A DNA stretch of 38,255 nucleotides from Thermoplasmata archaeon (GTDB lineage Archaea; Thermoplasmatota; Thermoplasmata; Lutacidiplasmatales; UBA184): positions 1 through 38,255 of the forward strand of contig JAKIWQ010000011.1 in the NCBI GenBank assembly GCA_022749935.1, written 5' to 3'. The notes under the pieces are model-generated. The model was not told where the DNA came from, did not search any database, and worked only from the letters and a program-made list of their open reading frames with translations. Every line of letters starts with the position of its first letter. Positions within the stretch are counted from its first letter, which is position 1. The position numbers and the translations under genes are program-made. Positions 8,447-16,604 of the stretch are shown in pieces.

Positions 8447-9690
8447 CGGAGGGCCTCCGCGAGGTCGATCCGTAGGGCCGAACGTGCGGCGAGGGCGCCG
8501 GCGACGAGCGACAACCCAACCACTCCTCCCGCGAGCTCGGTGAGCGTGAGGGGAACGAACTCGGCGAGGCGGGCCGCCTCCTGGACGGTCGAGTGGGCCC
8601 AGGTAGCGAGGCCCTCCACGACCAGGTAGCCGGCCGCGATCCCGACGACCGCACCGAGCGAGGCGATGACCACGCCATCGACCACCACCGCGGCGGCGAT
8701 CGACCCTCCCGGCTCCCCGATCGCACGGCGGATCCCGATCGACCGTCGCTCGGACTCGACCCGCCGGAGCAGGACGAGCGTGAGAAACACCAGTCCGACA
8801 CTGAGACCTACCGACGAGAGGGCGAGGTAGAATCCGGTGAGGACCGCCGTCGCGGACTGGAGCTGCGTCGCCTCCTGGGAGAGCGAGCTCACGCCGTAGT
8901 ACGGGACCAGGGACTGGACTCGGTCTCGGAGGGAGGAGATGACCTCGGGGTTGGACGTGGCAGAAGGGACCACGGCTACCTCGACGGTATCGGCCGCATC
9001 GGGTACCGGGACGTGGGGGGCATTCGCGAACCCCGTCATCACCTGGAGGTCCGAGAGGGGGACGAGGACCGCGAACGCACCTACGGGGCCCAGGACCGTC
9101 GGGGGAACCCCAAAGGTGCCTGTGACGTTGTAGGATATTGCCCCGCTGACCTCGTTGGTCAGGCCGAGGAGCAGATGACCGCCGGTCGTCACCCGCGTCG
9201 CCTCTGCGAACGGGGAGGACACCAATACGTCGTAGGTGGCCGGCCCGCGATAGGACCCATTGTCAAAGTGGACCGCGTCGGTTGGGTCCCCGAGAGGAAG
9301 CGGTAGGGGGAACAGGCCGGATTCCTCGGGACCCAACGTGGGTCCGAACCCGACGGGAATCACCCCTTCCGCCAGGACCGGGGTGGCCCCCGGTCCCGCA
9401 GGAAAGGAATCGATGGCGATGCTCAGTACGGGGGAGGCAGCCGCCACCGAGGGAAGGCTGAGGATCTGTTCGGTCAGAGGGTGCGCATGAGCGATCCCAT
9501 GGAGCCCGGCGGCGCTCACCACGATCTGGTAGCCGGCGTTCTGCAGCATGGCCAGTTCGTGGGCGGAGACTCCACCCCCCACGCTCACGAGGACCACTGG
9601 GAGGGCGACGGCGGTGGCGATGGCGGCGACGGCCAGGATGACCTGAAGGCGGGCGTGACGCAGACGATGCCCCCGGCCGAAGCGGATCAC
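8443..9690 (-). CDS. FtsX/MacB-type ABC permease
   Basis: A 415-residue membrane protein with the FtsX/MacB topology: one N-terminal helix (about 16-38), a large extracellular region (about 40-280) and three C-terminal helices (about 285-308, 335-360 and 382-405). The stretch LLRRVESERRSIGIRRAIGE between helices 2 and 3 is the usual coupling loop of MacB permeases (RxxEIGxxRAxG). The extracellular part resembles the MacB periplasmic core domain in position and size. It forms a complex with the second permease and the ATPase, each joined to the next by a 4-bp start/stop overlap. Substrate unknown. Confidence 0.88.
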   Translation of the reverse strand: MIRFGRGHRLRHARLQVILAVAAIATAVALPVVLVSVGGGVSAHELAMLQNAGYQIVVSAAGLHGIAHAHPLTEQILSLPSVAAASPVLSIAIDSFPAGPGATPVLAEGVIPVGFGPTLGPEESGLFPLPLPLGDPTDAVHFDNGSYRGPATYDVLVSSPFAEATRVTTGGHLLLGLTNEVSGAISYNVTGTFGVPPTVLGPVGAFAVLVPLSDLQVMTGFANAPHVPVPDAADTVEVAVVPSATSNPEVISSLRDRVQSLVPYYGVSSLSQEATQLQSATAVLTGFYLALSSVGLSVGLVFLTLVLLRRVESERRSIGIRRAIGEPGGSIAAAVVVDGVVIASLGAVVGIAAGYLVVEGLATWAHSTVQEAARLAEFVPLTLTELAGGVVGLSLVAGALAARSALRIDLAEALR

Positions 9691-10982
9691 GGCGCTCTCA
9701 ACTCCTCCGCGACGGGCAGACCCATCGCTCGGACGGCGGGGGCGATGGCGGCCACGAGCCCGATGAGGATCACGAGGGCGACGCCCGAAAGGACGACGCC
9801 CGCGTTGAACGAGACGAACGAGAACCCGCTCGGCAAGCCGGTCAAGAGGCGCAGGAGGAACGCGTTGATCCCTACCGCCCCGACATACGCGACCGGAAGC
9901 CCGACCACCAGCCCGAGGGCCGAGAGGAGGATCGCTTCCTCGACGACTAGGGCCGCCACCCGGGCACGGGTGTGTCCGAGGGCCCGCAGCAGCGCGAGCT
10001 CGCGGCTACGATCGTCGACCGACATTTGAAGGACGGTGGTCGTGAATAGGGCGGCCACGACCAACCCGATGACGCCGATCAGCTCGCCAAAGGTTCGGTA
10101 GAGGTCGACCACGTGCTGAACTGCACCGAGGATGTCCGAGAGCGTGAACACGGTGAGCCCGGGGAATGCGGCGGCGAGACGGGTCTGGTCTTGGGCCGCG
10201 AGGGTCGGGTCGACGAGGTGCACGAGGATGAGGGAGCCAAAGTCGGTGGAGGGCGTCGCCCCACCCACGATGGTCTGAAGCTCGGAGAGGTAGAGAAAGG
10301 CGAGGAGCGCCGACGGGACGAGCCAAAAGGGTCCGGTGATGGCGACCACTCGGAATCCGGTGGCGTTGGCGAACCAGGAACCCAACCCGGCAGGCCCGGT
10401 CGGCGGCGAGGCGGCGGCCCAGACGGTCCCACCTACCGAGACGCCGAGCACGCCGGCCAGTCCCTGGTCGAGCTCGACCTCCGCGGTTCGCGGGCCCTGG
10501 AAGCTCCCGTTGGCATAGTGGGGGTCGGCGGGGGCGGTGAAGCCCGAGCCGTTGTACACCTCCGGAGTCTCGATGCCAGCGTTCTCGTCCGGGATCCAGC
10601 CGACGGAGCCGGAGCCGGTCGGGCCCCAGCCGGCCGGAACCGAGGTCCGGTTCGCCGCGGCCCATAACGACGCATTCCCGAAGACCAGGTCGCTCACCAG
10701 CCAAGGGCTCGCCGTGGCGACATTAGGGTCGGCGGCGGGGATTCGAACGGCCAACGAGTGGGCCTGAGGAACCGGCGGAAAGGTGTTCTGATAGAAGGAG
10801 GTGTTTGCGCTCGCCACCAGGAGGTCGACGCCGCTGGCGCCGGCGAGCGAGGAGGCGCTGGTCTGAACGCCGGCCGACAACGCGAGCAGCAGCACGACGA
10901 GACCGACGGCGAGCCCCACGCCCAATGCGGTGAGCGCCGACCGGCCCGGACGCCGGCGGAGGGAGTCCCATGCGTACGGCAC
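9687..10982 (-). CDS. FtsX/MacB-type ABC permease, second subunit
   Basis: A 431-residue protein with the same architecture as its downstream neighbour: an N-terminal helix (about 16-38) after a basic start (SLRRRPGRSALT), an extracellular domain (about 40-295) with several N-x-S/T sites, and three helices near 298-322, 345-372 and 398-422. The coupling loop is MSVDDRSRELALLRALGHTR. Two different permeases with one ATPase suggest a heterodimeric exporter. The start is GTG at 10982, 12 bp after the GTP cyclohydrolase stop, so it belongs to the same transcript. The 3' end overlaps the next permease by 4 bp. Confidence 0.88.
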   Translation of the reverse strand: MPYAWDSLRRRPGRSALTALGVGLAVGLVVLLLALSAGVQTSASSLAGASGVDLLVASANTSFYQNTFPPVPQAHSLAVRIPAADPNVATASPWLVSDLVFGNASLWAAANRTSVPAGWGPTGSGSVGWIPDENAGIETPEVYNGSGFTAPADPHYANGSFQGPRTAEVELDQGLAGVLGVSVGGTVWAAASPPTGPAGLGSWFANATGFRVVAITGPFWLVPSALLAFLYLSELQTIVGGATPSTDFGSLILVHLVDPTLAAQDQTRLAAAFPGLTVFTLSDILGAVQHVVDLYRTFGELIGVIGLVVAALFTTTVLQMSVDDRSRELALLRALGHTRARVAALVVEEAILLSALGLVVGLPVAYVGAVGINAFLLRLLTGLPSGFSFVSFNAGVVLSGVALVILIGLVAAIAPAVRAMGLPVAEELRAP

Positions 10983-10994
10983 GATAGCCTCGCC

Positions 10995-11909
10995 TCAGGC
11001 CAGCGTACGCGCGGTCCGTCGCAGCTCCCCCAGGGTCGTCTCGTGGGTGGCCTCGACGTCGTACTTGTGGATCGATTCCTCGCTCCGCGTGGACGCGTGA
11101 ACCCGAACGGTATCCGCGAGGAGCGGGAATCGCGTGGGGAGGCTCCACAAGAGGTCGCGTATGACGTCCTCAACGAACTTCGGGTGGCGGTGGGCGTCCA
11201 AGACCACCTGACCTTCGTCCCCCCGCTTCAAGATCGCGTAAGTAGGGCTGGACTGGGCCGCTTCGATCGCCCCGATGATGTCGTCGACCTCGATCTCGCC
11301 CTCGCCGGAGAACTCGAACAGAAGACGGGTCCGGTTCCGCTGGTTGTGCGTGATCATCGGGAGGTCCTTCAGCCGCGGGTCGGCGAGCAGAGGGTACTCG
11401 GCCACCAGCCGCTCCCGCGCGGTTTCCATGGCACAGGGGCAGGCCGTCATCCCGACCGCCTCGGCACCGATCGACCGGTGGAGGGTGATCGCCCCATCGG
11501 TCTCCCGGACCGCACGAGCCTCGGCCAGGAGCAGGTAGTCCTCGAAGCTCTGACGCTCCGCGGAGACGCCTCGACGAAGAAAGTATTCCCCCTCGGCTTC
11601 GACCGTGGAGACGGAGGCCGAGGGGTGCCGGGCCAGCAGTTCCCGCGCGATGGAGGAGCACGCCGACTCGAGACTGTCGAGGGGTTTCAAGGCGGTACGA
11701 TCTACGATCTCGGCCAGGATCTCGGCGTTCCGAGACAGGTCCGAGCCTTTGCGGTCCGCCGGTAGGTCGACCGCCACGTCGATCGTCGCCGCGAGAACGT
11801 TCACCCGGCCGGGGCGCTGGATCGAGAGGGGCTTGCGAATGCCGGAGACCCCGACCGAGCGGAGTTCCAGCTGGCCCCGTTCGGGAACCCGGGCGTGAAC
11901 GTCGGTCAT
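10995..11909 (-). CDS. mptA: GTP cyclohydrolase, MptA/FolE2 family
   Basis: A 304-residue enzyme that opens the GTP ring in the first step of archaeal pterin (tetrahydromethanopterin or folate-like) synthesis; FolE2 relatives feed 7-deazaguanine or folate pathways, and the product cannot be decided here. The family start is visible in SVGVSGIRKPL, with RKGSDLSRN at 53-61, the metal-binding motif GMTACPCA at 153-160 and THNQRNR further on. I place the start at the ATG at 11909 because a TATA-like box lies 26 bp upstream and family homology begins just inside it; the longer open frame to 12101 would run through the promoter of the divergent gene. It is first in a five-gene operon with the ABC exporter and ABCE1. 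Confidence 0.9.
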   Translation of the reverse strand: MTDVHARVPERGQLELRSVGVSGIRKPLSIQRPGRVNVLAATIDVAVDLPADRKGSDLSRNAEILAEIVDRTALKPLDSLESACSSIARELLARHPSASVSTVEAEGEYFLRRGVSAERQSFEDYLLLAEARAVRETDGAITLHRSIGAEAVGMTACPCAMETARERLVAEYPLLADPRLKDLPMITHNQRNRTRLLFEFSGEGEIEVDDIIGAIEAAQSSPTYAILKRGDEGQVVLDAHRHPKFVEDVIRDLLWSLPTRFPLLADTVRVHASTRSEESIHKYDVEATHETTLGELRRTARTLA

Positions 11910-11930
11910 CCACGCGACCACGAGGGTGCC

Positions 11931-11940
11931 GCTTAATTCA
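11931..11940 (-). promoter_or_regulatory. TATA box for the mptA operon
   Basis: On the minus strand this reads TGAATTAAGC, centred 26 bp upstream of the ATG at 11909. It would drive a leaderless transcript for the five-gene operon ending at 5961. Confidence 0.6.
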
Positions 11941-11982
11941 GTTGCCGGAGGGTGGTGAGACGGTAACACGCGCAGGGCGAGA

Positions 11983-11990
11983 CTTATACC
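11983..11990 (+). promoter_or_regulatory. TATA box for the SufT/MIP18-like gene
   Basis: CTTATACC, centred 24-27 bp before the two adjacent ATG codons at 12010 and 12013. Back to back with the mptA promoter, about 50 bp away. Confidence 0.6.
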
Positions 11991-12009
11991 CCGACGCCCG
12001 GTGCCATGC

Positions 12010-12411
12010 ATGATGACCAACGACGTGACCCCCACTTCGGCCGCTCCGGCGAGTGGCCTCTCCGTTCCCGCAGCCGCGCCCTCGGGGGCCGTCGCCCCCA
12101 CCGGGCCCTACGCCGAGCGCGAACGCCTCATCACCGAGAATCTGAAGCAGATCTACGACCCGGAGATCCCGATGAACATCGTGGACCTGGGCCTCATCTA
12201 CGGCTTCGAGTGGGCGGGCGACGATGTGACGCTCAAAATGACGTTGACCTCCCCCGGCTGCCCCGTGGCCGGGATTCTCGCGGAGGAGATCAAGGGCGCC
12301 GTGGAGAAGGTTCCGGCCGTGCATACCGCGAAGGTCGACATGATCTGGGACCCCCCGTGGAGCCCGGAGCGGATGAGCGAGTTCGCCAAACGTCAGTTCG
12401 GTTACATGTAG
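12010..12411 (+). CDS. MIP18/SufT-like iron-sulfur assembly protein (DUF59)
   Basis: A 133-residue protein. After a low-complexity Ala/Pro/Ser leader (about 1-30) comes a complete DUF59 domain: LKQIYDPEIPMNIVDLGLIY, then VTLKMTLTSPGCPVAG with the conserved Cys of the GCP motif, and the VDMIWDPPWSPERMS end shared by SufT and PaaD-type proteins. These proteins help insert or mature Fe-S clusters. The ATG at 12010 is immediately followed by another at 12013; the TATA box fits either. A GTG at 12001 in frame is less likely because it lies too close to the TATA box. Confidence 0.88.
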   Translation: MMTNDVTPTSAAPASGLSVPAAAPSGAVAPTGPYAERERLITENLKQIYDPEIPMNIVDLGLIYGFEWAGDDVTLKMTLTSPGCPVAGILAEEIKGAVEKVPAVHTAKVDMIWDPPWSPERMSEFAKRQFGYM

Positions 12412-12590
12412 GGCCTCGTCGGGTCGATCCGTAGCCTTTGCCGGGAACGAGCTCTCGCCCCAACCGAGGCTTGCACCAGTCGAGCCGGGACGGGAGTTTG
12501 CCGGCATCCAGGACCTATACGCGTGACTCGAAGGGTAGCGGGTCCGTAGCGCTCGGCGAATCGACGGACCGGGGCTCCGAATCGACGTCC

Positions 12591-12598
12591 TCATATTG
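12591..12598 (+). promoter_or_regulatory. TATA-like box for the hydroxy-acid oxidase gene
   Basis: TCATATTG, centred about 27 bp upstream of the GTG at 12622. A strong GGAGGAG at 12624-12630 also sits 6 nt before an in-frame GTG at 12637, so both leaderless and leadered starts are possible. Confidence 0.45.
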
Positions 12599-12621
12599 CG
12601 GAACGCCCCGTTCGCCGACCA

Positions 12622-13731
12622 GTGGAGGAGCTACCAGTGCGCGATAGGACCTCGCACGGTTTCGCGGGACTGGGGGACCTCGAGGATTCAGCGGCCCATA
12701 CCCTCCCACCCGCCCTCTGGGACTACGTCCAGGGTGGGGCCGCGGAGGAAACCACCTTGCGCGAGAACCGGCGTGCGTTTCTCCGAAGGACTCTGCGTCC
12801 GAGAGTCCTCGTGGATATCTCAGAGATCGATCCCACGACGACCTTGCTCGGGTCGGCGGTCGCAGCTCCGTTCTATGTTTCCCCCACCGCCTACCACGGG
12901 GCGGTTCACCCGGACGGGGAGGCCGGCACCGCCCGAGCGGCGAGCGAAGCCCACGTGCTCGCCGCGTTCAGCACCCTGTCCACGGCGTCGCTCGAGGCGA
13001 TCGCAACGGCCGCCCCCCATGGGCCGCGATGGTTCCAACTCTACCTGCAACCGGAGTTCGCCTCGAGTCGCCGACTGATCGAGCGAGCCGAGAAAGCGGG
13101 CTACGCGGCGCTGGTCCTCACGGTGGACATGCCGGTGGTGGCCAACCGCGACCGGCAGTCGAAGGCTGGGTTCGCCCTCCTCGAATCCCCACCGCTCGGG
13201 AACGGGCCCGAGATCGTCGGGCCGGCCCGCGGGTTCGTTCCACGCGGTTCGACGTTCACGCTCCGTTCCGAGACTTCGAGCGGATGGGACGTGCTCGATC
13301 GTATTCAGTCCGTCACGTCGATGCCCTTGGTGGTCAAGGGGATACTGACGGGGGAGGACGCGCGCACCGCGGTCGAGCACGGCGCCCGCGCCGTCGTGGT
13401 GTCGAACCACGGGGGACGCCAGCTAGATGGTGCCCCCGCGAGCTTGGACGCCCTGCCCGAAGTGGTGGCCGCCGTCGGCGATCGGGCGGAGGTCTTTTTC
13501 GACGGTGGAGTGCGACGTGGGGCCGACATCGTCATGGCGCTCGCCCTCGGGGCGAAGGGCGTCGGGATCGGACGCCCTATCCTCTGGGCGCTGGGGGTAG
13601 GAGGGCAAGCCGGCGTAGAGCGGGTCCTTTCTCTCCTCAAGCACGACCTGGTCACCACCATGGCGTTGACCGGGCGCCGGCGGGTTTCTGAGATCGACGC
13701 GAGCCTGATGGGAACTCCCCATGGAGGCTAG
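12622..13731 (+). CDS. FMN-dependent alpha-hydroxy-acid oxidase/dehydrogenase
   Basis: A 369-residue TIM-barrel flavoenzyme of the glycolate/lactate oxidase family, which oxidises L-2-hydroxy acids to 2-oxo acids. Visible landmarks are WDYVQGGAAEE (33-43), the FMN-side strand AAPFYVSPTAYHGAVHPDGE (81-100), WFQLY (137-141), TVDMPVVANRDR (167-178), VKGILTGEDA (238-247), and the catalytic SNHGGRQLDG (261-270) with His263 and Arg266, followed by DGGVRRG and GRP for the FMN phosphate. All key residues are present. Substrate and electron acceptor cannot be told; homologues also act in mevalonate-type isoprenoid recycling (type 2 isopentenyl isomerase is a distant cousin, less likely given the SNHGG motif). 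Confidence 0.92.
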   Translation: MEELPVRDRTSHGFAGLGDLEDSAAHTLPPALWDYVQGGAAEETTLRENRRAFLRRTLRPRVLVDISEIDPTTTLLGSAVAAPFYVSPTAYHGAVHPDGEAGTARAASEAHVLAAFSTLSTASLEAIATAAPHGPRWFQLYLQPEFASSRRLIERAEKAGYAALVLTVDMPVVANRDRQSKAGFALLESPPLGNGPEIVGPARGFVPRGSTFTLRSETSSGWDVLDRIQSVTSMPLVVKGILTGEDARTAVEHGARAVVVSNHGGRQLDGAPASLDALPEVVAAVGDRAEVFFDGGVRRGADIVMALALGAKGVGIGRPILWALGVGGQAGVERVLSLLKHDLVTTMALTGRRRVSEIDASLMGTPHGG

Positions 13732-13767
13732 GGTCCGCCCCCCGGCCACCCGGGCGGCCACCTAAGC

Positions 13768-13777
13768 CTCATACTCC
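13768..13777 (+). promoter_or_regulatory. TATA-like box for the first GNAT gene
   Basis: CTCATACTCC, centred 26 bp before the ATG at 13798. The match to a TATA box is weak, but the spacing agrees with the other promoters here. Confidence 0.35.
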
Positions 13778-13797
13778 GGTCGTGATTTCGAGCGCCG

Positions 13798-14352
13798 ATG
13801 ATTTTCCGAGATCTCCTGTGGAGCGACTTCGACTCGCTCCTAGAGACGTACTATCATCTCTACGAAGAACGTGCGGCGGGAGAACCCATCGGCATCCACC
13901 TGTTCGCCCAACCGCCCAGCAAAGCCGAGGAAGTGGAGTGGTTCGCCAACCTCTACCGCAAGAACCTCGCCCGGGAGTGGATCTGTGCGGTCGCCGAGGA
14001 AGGAGGCCGGGCCGTGGGCAGCTGCGTCATCCAGCCCGAGGGCGGCCGTCGGGACAGCGAGATCGGACACGTCGGAGTGCTCGGTATCCTGGTGGACCAC
14101 CGGTACCGGGGCCGAGGGGCGGGAACGAGTCTTCTCCTCCGGAGTCTCGAGCAGGCTCGCGGCCAGTTCGAGATCGTCCGACTCGGCGTCTTCGCGAACA
14201 ACGAGTCGGCGAAGAGGCTCTATCGAAGGATGGGGTTCACCACGTACGGGCAGCTCCCTCGAGCCATCCGCCGAGGCACGGCGCACCTCGACGAGGAGTT
14301 CATGTTCGTGAACATGGAAGGATGGGTTCCACCGCCGAGCCCGAACCGTTAA
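13798..14352 (+). CDS. GNAT family N-acetyltransferase
   Basis: A 184-residue acetyltransferase. The acetyl-CoA site is clear: strand 4 GVLGILVDHRYRGRGAGTSL has the R/Q-x-x-G-x-G/A loop, followed by LRLGVFANNESAKRLYRRMG, the usual end of motif A/B, where the Asn-Ala/Ser-Lys-Leu-Tyr segment binds CoA. Like other GNATs it transfers an acetyl group from acetyl-CoA to an amine; the acceptor is unknown. The start ATG at 13798 is placed by the promoter spacing, giving a leaderless mRNA. The TAA stop lies inside the promoter of the next gene. Confidence 0.9.
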   Translation: MIFRDLLWSDFDSLLETYYHLYEERAAGEPIGIHLFAQPPSKAEEVEWFANLYRKNLAREWICAVAEEGGRAVGSCVIQPEGGRRDSEIGHVGVLGILVDHRYRGRGAGTSLLLRSLEQARGQFEIVRLGVFANNESAKRLYRRMGFTTYGQLPRAIRRGTAHLDEEFMFVNMEGWVPPPSPNR

Positions 14353-14355
14353 ACT
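14348..14355 (+). promoter_or_regulatory. TATA box for the DUF1684 gene
   Basis: GTTAAACT, centred 26 bp upstream of the ATG at 14378. It overlaps the stop codon of the preceding GNAT gene, so the gene has its own promoter despite the 25-bp gap. Confidence 0.6.
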
Positions 14356-14377
14356 GACAAGACGCTCGCTCCCGGGG

Positions 14378-15121
14378 ATGTCGGAGACGACGGACTGGAC
14401 CCGCGACCTGGTGGAAGAGCGCCGCCAGAAGGATGACTTCATGGCCCGGCATCGCGAGTCGCCGTTCATCTCGTCGCGCGTTCCGTTCCATGACCTCCGG
14501 TATTTTCCACCGGACCCGGCGTTTCGTATTCGGGCGCGCCTGGAGCGTCTCGCGACCCCGGCCGAAGCCTTCCTTCGGACCAACCGGGACGGCTCCGCGG
14601 TCATGCGTTATCTCGGCGACCTCGTCTTCAAGGTCGGAAAGTCTTCCACCCGCCTCCGGCTCTTCCATGCCGGAGAAGGGGTCGGCACCTCGGTGTTCGC
14701 TCCGTTCCGGGACACGACCAGCGGGGAGGAGAGCTACGGACCCGGCCGATACTTGACGCTCGAGTTGAACGAGTCGGACGAGTATGAGCTCGATTTCAAC
14801 CGGGCGTTCAACCCCTACTGCGCGTACACCGACGACTTTGAGTGTGCGTTTCCCCCGGCCGAGAACGACCTCGCGGTGCCGATCCGGGCCGGTGAGAAGG
14901 TCTGGGCCGCCGACCAGAACCCCCGGACGCCTTCGACCGTCATGATCGAGACCGTCGAGAAGTTCCGGGCCGCCAGCGGTGGCGCGAAATCCCCCCCGAA
15001 GCCCGCTCGATCACCGGCCCCCAAGACCCGTCCGAAGGGCAACAGTCGCCCGGCCAGTTCGCGCAAGGTACCGGCCACGGCCCAGCCTAAAGTCCGGGGA
15101 AAAGCCCCAAGATCCCGTTAG
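14378..15121 (+). CDS. DUF1684 family protein with basic tail
   Basis: A 247-residue protein. Residues about 1-198 match the DUF1684 pattern: KDDFMARHRESPF near the start, LRYFPPDPAFRIRA, a central FAPFRDTTSGEESYGPGRYL, then FNRAFNPYCAYTDDFECAFP and the PPAENDLAVPIRAGEK end. The function of the family is not established. The last 50 residues are a low-complexity Lys/Arg/Pro/Ser tail that looks disordered and may bind nucleic acid or membrane (inference). The final 35 bp overlap the 3' end of the convergent marC gene. A TATA box 26 bp upstream of the ATG supports the start. Confidence 0.85.
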   Translation: MSETTDWTRDLVEERRQKDDFMARHRESPFISSRVPFHDLRYFPPDPAFRIRARLERLATPAEAFLRTNRDGSAVMRYLGDLVFKVGKSSTRLRLFHAGEGVGTSVFAPFRDTTSGEESYGPGRYLTLELNESDEYELDFNRAFNPYCAYTDDFECAFPPAENDLAVPIRAGEKVWAADQNPRTPSTVMIETVEKFRAASGGAKSPPKPARSPAPKTRPKGNSRPASSRKVPATAQPKVRGKAPRSR

Positions 15122-15719
15122 CGACGAACTGGACCCCGACCGCCGCGAGCACAAGACCGAGCACTCGCGTCATCGCCATCACGCCGACCCGTCCGAGGGA
15201 TCGAAGGATCCGCTGGCCGTATCGGAAGATGATGTAGGTGAGCGTGGTGGAAACACCGATCGCGACGAACGTCGCGACGATCACCCACGGGTCTCCTCCC
15301 GCGTTCCCCTCGTAAATCATCACGGTGGAGATCGCTCCGGGACCGGCGAGGAGCGGGATACCGAGCGGGACGATCCCGACTTCCTCTCGACTGCTCGTGT
15401 CCTCGCTGTCCGCGGGTGTGAGCTTGGTCCGCGTGACCTCTCCCCGCAGCATGTCGTAGGCGACCAGAAACAGTAGGATCCCTCCCGCCACTTCGAAGGC
15501 CGCGAGGGTGAACCCAAAGGCGACGAAGAGGAATCGTCCTATCAGCGCAAACGTGGTGAGCACCACCACGAGCGTCACGACCGCCCGCTGGAGGACGACC
15601 CTACGTTCCTTGTCGTTGAAGGGGTCGGTGAGGGAGACGAAGAAGGGCAGCGTCCCGATTGGGTCGACCAGGGCGAAGATGGTGACGATGATGGCCGCGT
15701 AGAGTGCGAGCTCAAACAT
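15087..15719 (-). CDS. MarC family integral membrane protein (UPF0056)
   Basis: A 210-residue protein with six predicted membrane helices, close to the family norm of about 200. The family marks are IFALVDPIGTLPFFVSLT near the start, FGFTLAAFEVAGGILLFLVA in the middle, VPLGIPLLAGPGAIST after the polar loop (about residues 95-115) and RVLGLVLAAVGVQF near the end. MarC proteins have no proven transport substrate; the old link with multiple antibiotic resistance was not upheld. The ATG at 15719 is the only reasonable start. Its 3' end overlaps the DUF1684 gene by 35 bp on the other strand. Confidence 0.9.
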   Translation of the reverse strand: MFELALYAAIIVTIFALVDPIGTLPFFVSLTDPFNDKERRVVLQRAVVTLVVVLTTFALIGRFLFVAFGFTLAAFEVAGGILLFLVAYDMLRGEVTRTKLTPADSEDTSSREEVGIVPLGIPLLAGPGAISTVMIYEGNAGGDPWVIVATFVAIGVSTTLTYIIFRYGQRILRSLGRVGVMAMTRVLGLVLAAVGVQFVANGILGLFPGL

Positions 15720-15791
15720 CGTGGGGCCCCCGCGGTCGGCGGGAGGGGAGCCCGGGCCCGCTTGAAGCCTTCGACCCCGCCCGAGGGGTCC

Positions 15792-16580
15792 CTAACGGAC
15801 GGCGGCCAGGATCCGATTCTCCCCGATGGACCAGACCAGTTCGGACTCTCGAAAACCGCTCCGAACGAGCCGCCGGCGGTGTCCCTCGAGGTCGGGGGTC
15901 GGGGTTCCCGTGTGTTCGTGGGGGAATCGTTGTGCGCGAAGTTCGAGCTCGGGCCGAAGCGCCGGCTCGTGCTCTACGTCGGCCCACCATCGGGTCCAGG
16001 CGCTCGTCCAACGCGCGAGGTCCCCGCGGGAGCGGGTCCACGCACGGCGACTCAAGGCCCGCGACACCTTTCGAAGGCGAACGGAACCCGCGTCGTATGC
16101 CATCATGTCGGCGTTGAGGAAGACCCCCTGGGGCCGAAGCACGCGCGTCAGCGAGCGGTAGCATCGGGCGAGCTGAACTCCGGTGAGCCAGTGGAGTGCG
16201 GTGGAGGACACCGCGGCATCGAACCGGCCGCGCGGGAGGGAGCCGGGCCACCCCGCACTCCGGAGGTCCGCGTCCACCCAGCGCATCCGTCCGCCGACGC
16301 TGCCGAGACCCGACGAGCCGATGCGGAGGAGCACCGGATCGTGATCGACTCCCACACACCTCGCCTGGGGAAAGCGGTCGAGGATCCGTTCGGCGACCGC
16401 GCCCGTCCCGCAGCCGAGGTCGAGGCACCGCGGGCGGCGACCCACAGTAGCCTCCAACCAATCGAGCATCACGTCGAAGCGGAGCTCCCGGTCGGGGACG
16501 AGGTACGTCTGCTGCTCGTCCCACCGTTGACGCCAGCGTCGGGCCTTCGCCGGGGACCAGGGGGATTCGCGGACGTTCAC
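15792..16580 (-). CDS. SAM-dependent methyltransferase, class I
   Basis: A 262-residue methyltransferase. Motif I is CLDLGCGTGAVAERIL (52-67), the acidic end of strand 2 is CVGVDHDP (75-82), a DADLR motif follows, and motif IV/post-I is FDAAVSSTALHWL (119-131), which recalls trans-aconitate 2-methyltransferase and UbiE-like enzymes. Motif VI is RVLRPQGVFLNADM. The acceptor is unknown. The start is GTG at 16580, 24 bp after the stop of the upstream small gene, so the two probably form an operon read from the minus strand. Confidence 0.88.
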   Translation of the reverse strand: MNVRESPWSPAKARRWRQRWDEQQTYLVPDRELRFDVMLDWLEATVGRRPRCLDLGCGTGAVAERILDRFPQARCVGVDHDPVLLRIGSSGLGSVGGRMRWVDADLRSAGWPGSLPRGRFDAAVSSTALHWLTGVQLARCYRSLTRVLRPQGVFLNADMMAYDAGSVRLRKVSRALSRRAWTRSRGDLARWTSAWTRWWADVEHEPALRPELELRAQRFPHEHTGTPTPDLEGHRRRLVRSGFRESELVWSIGENRILAAVR

Positions 16581-16604
16581 GCCCGGTCGAGCGTGGGCGG
16601 AGCG

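Noticed and set aside
11910-12101. A 64-residue N-terminal extension of the GTP cyclohydrolase
   Set aside because: It would run across both back-to-back promoters and into the divergent SufT-like gene, and family homology starts just after the ATG at 11909.
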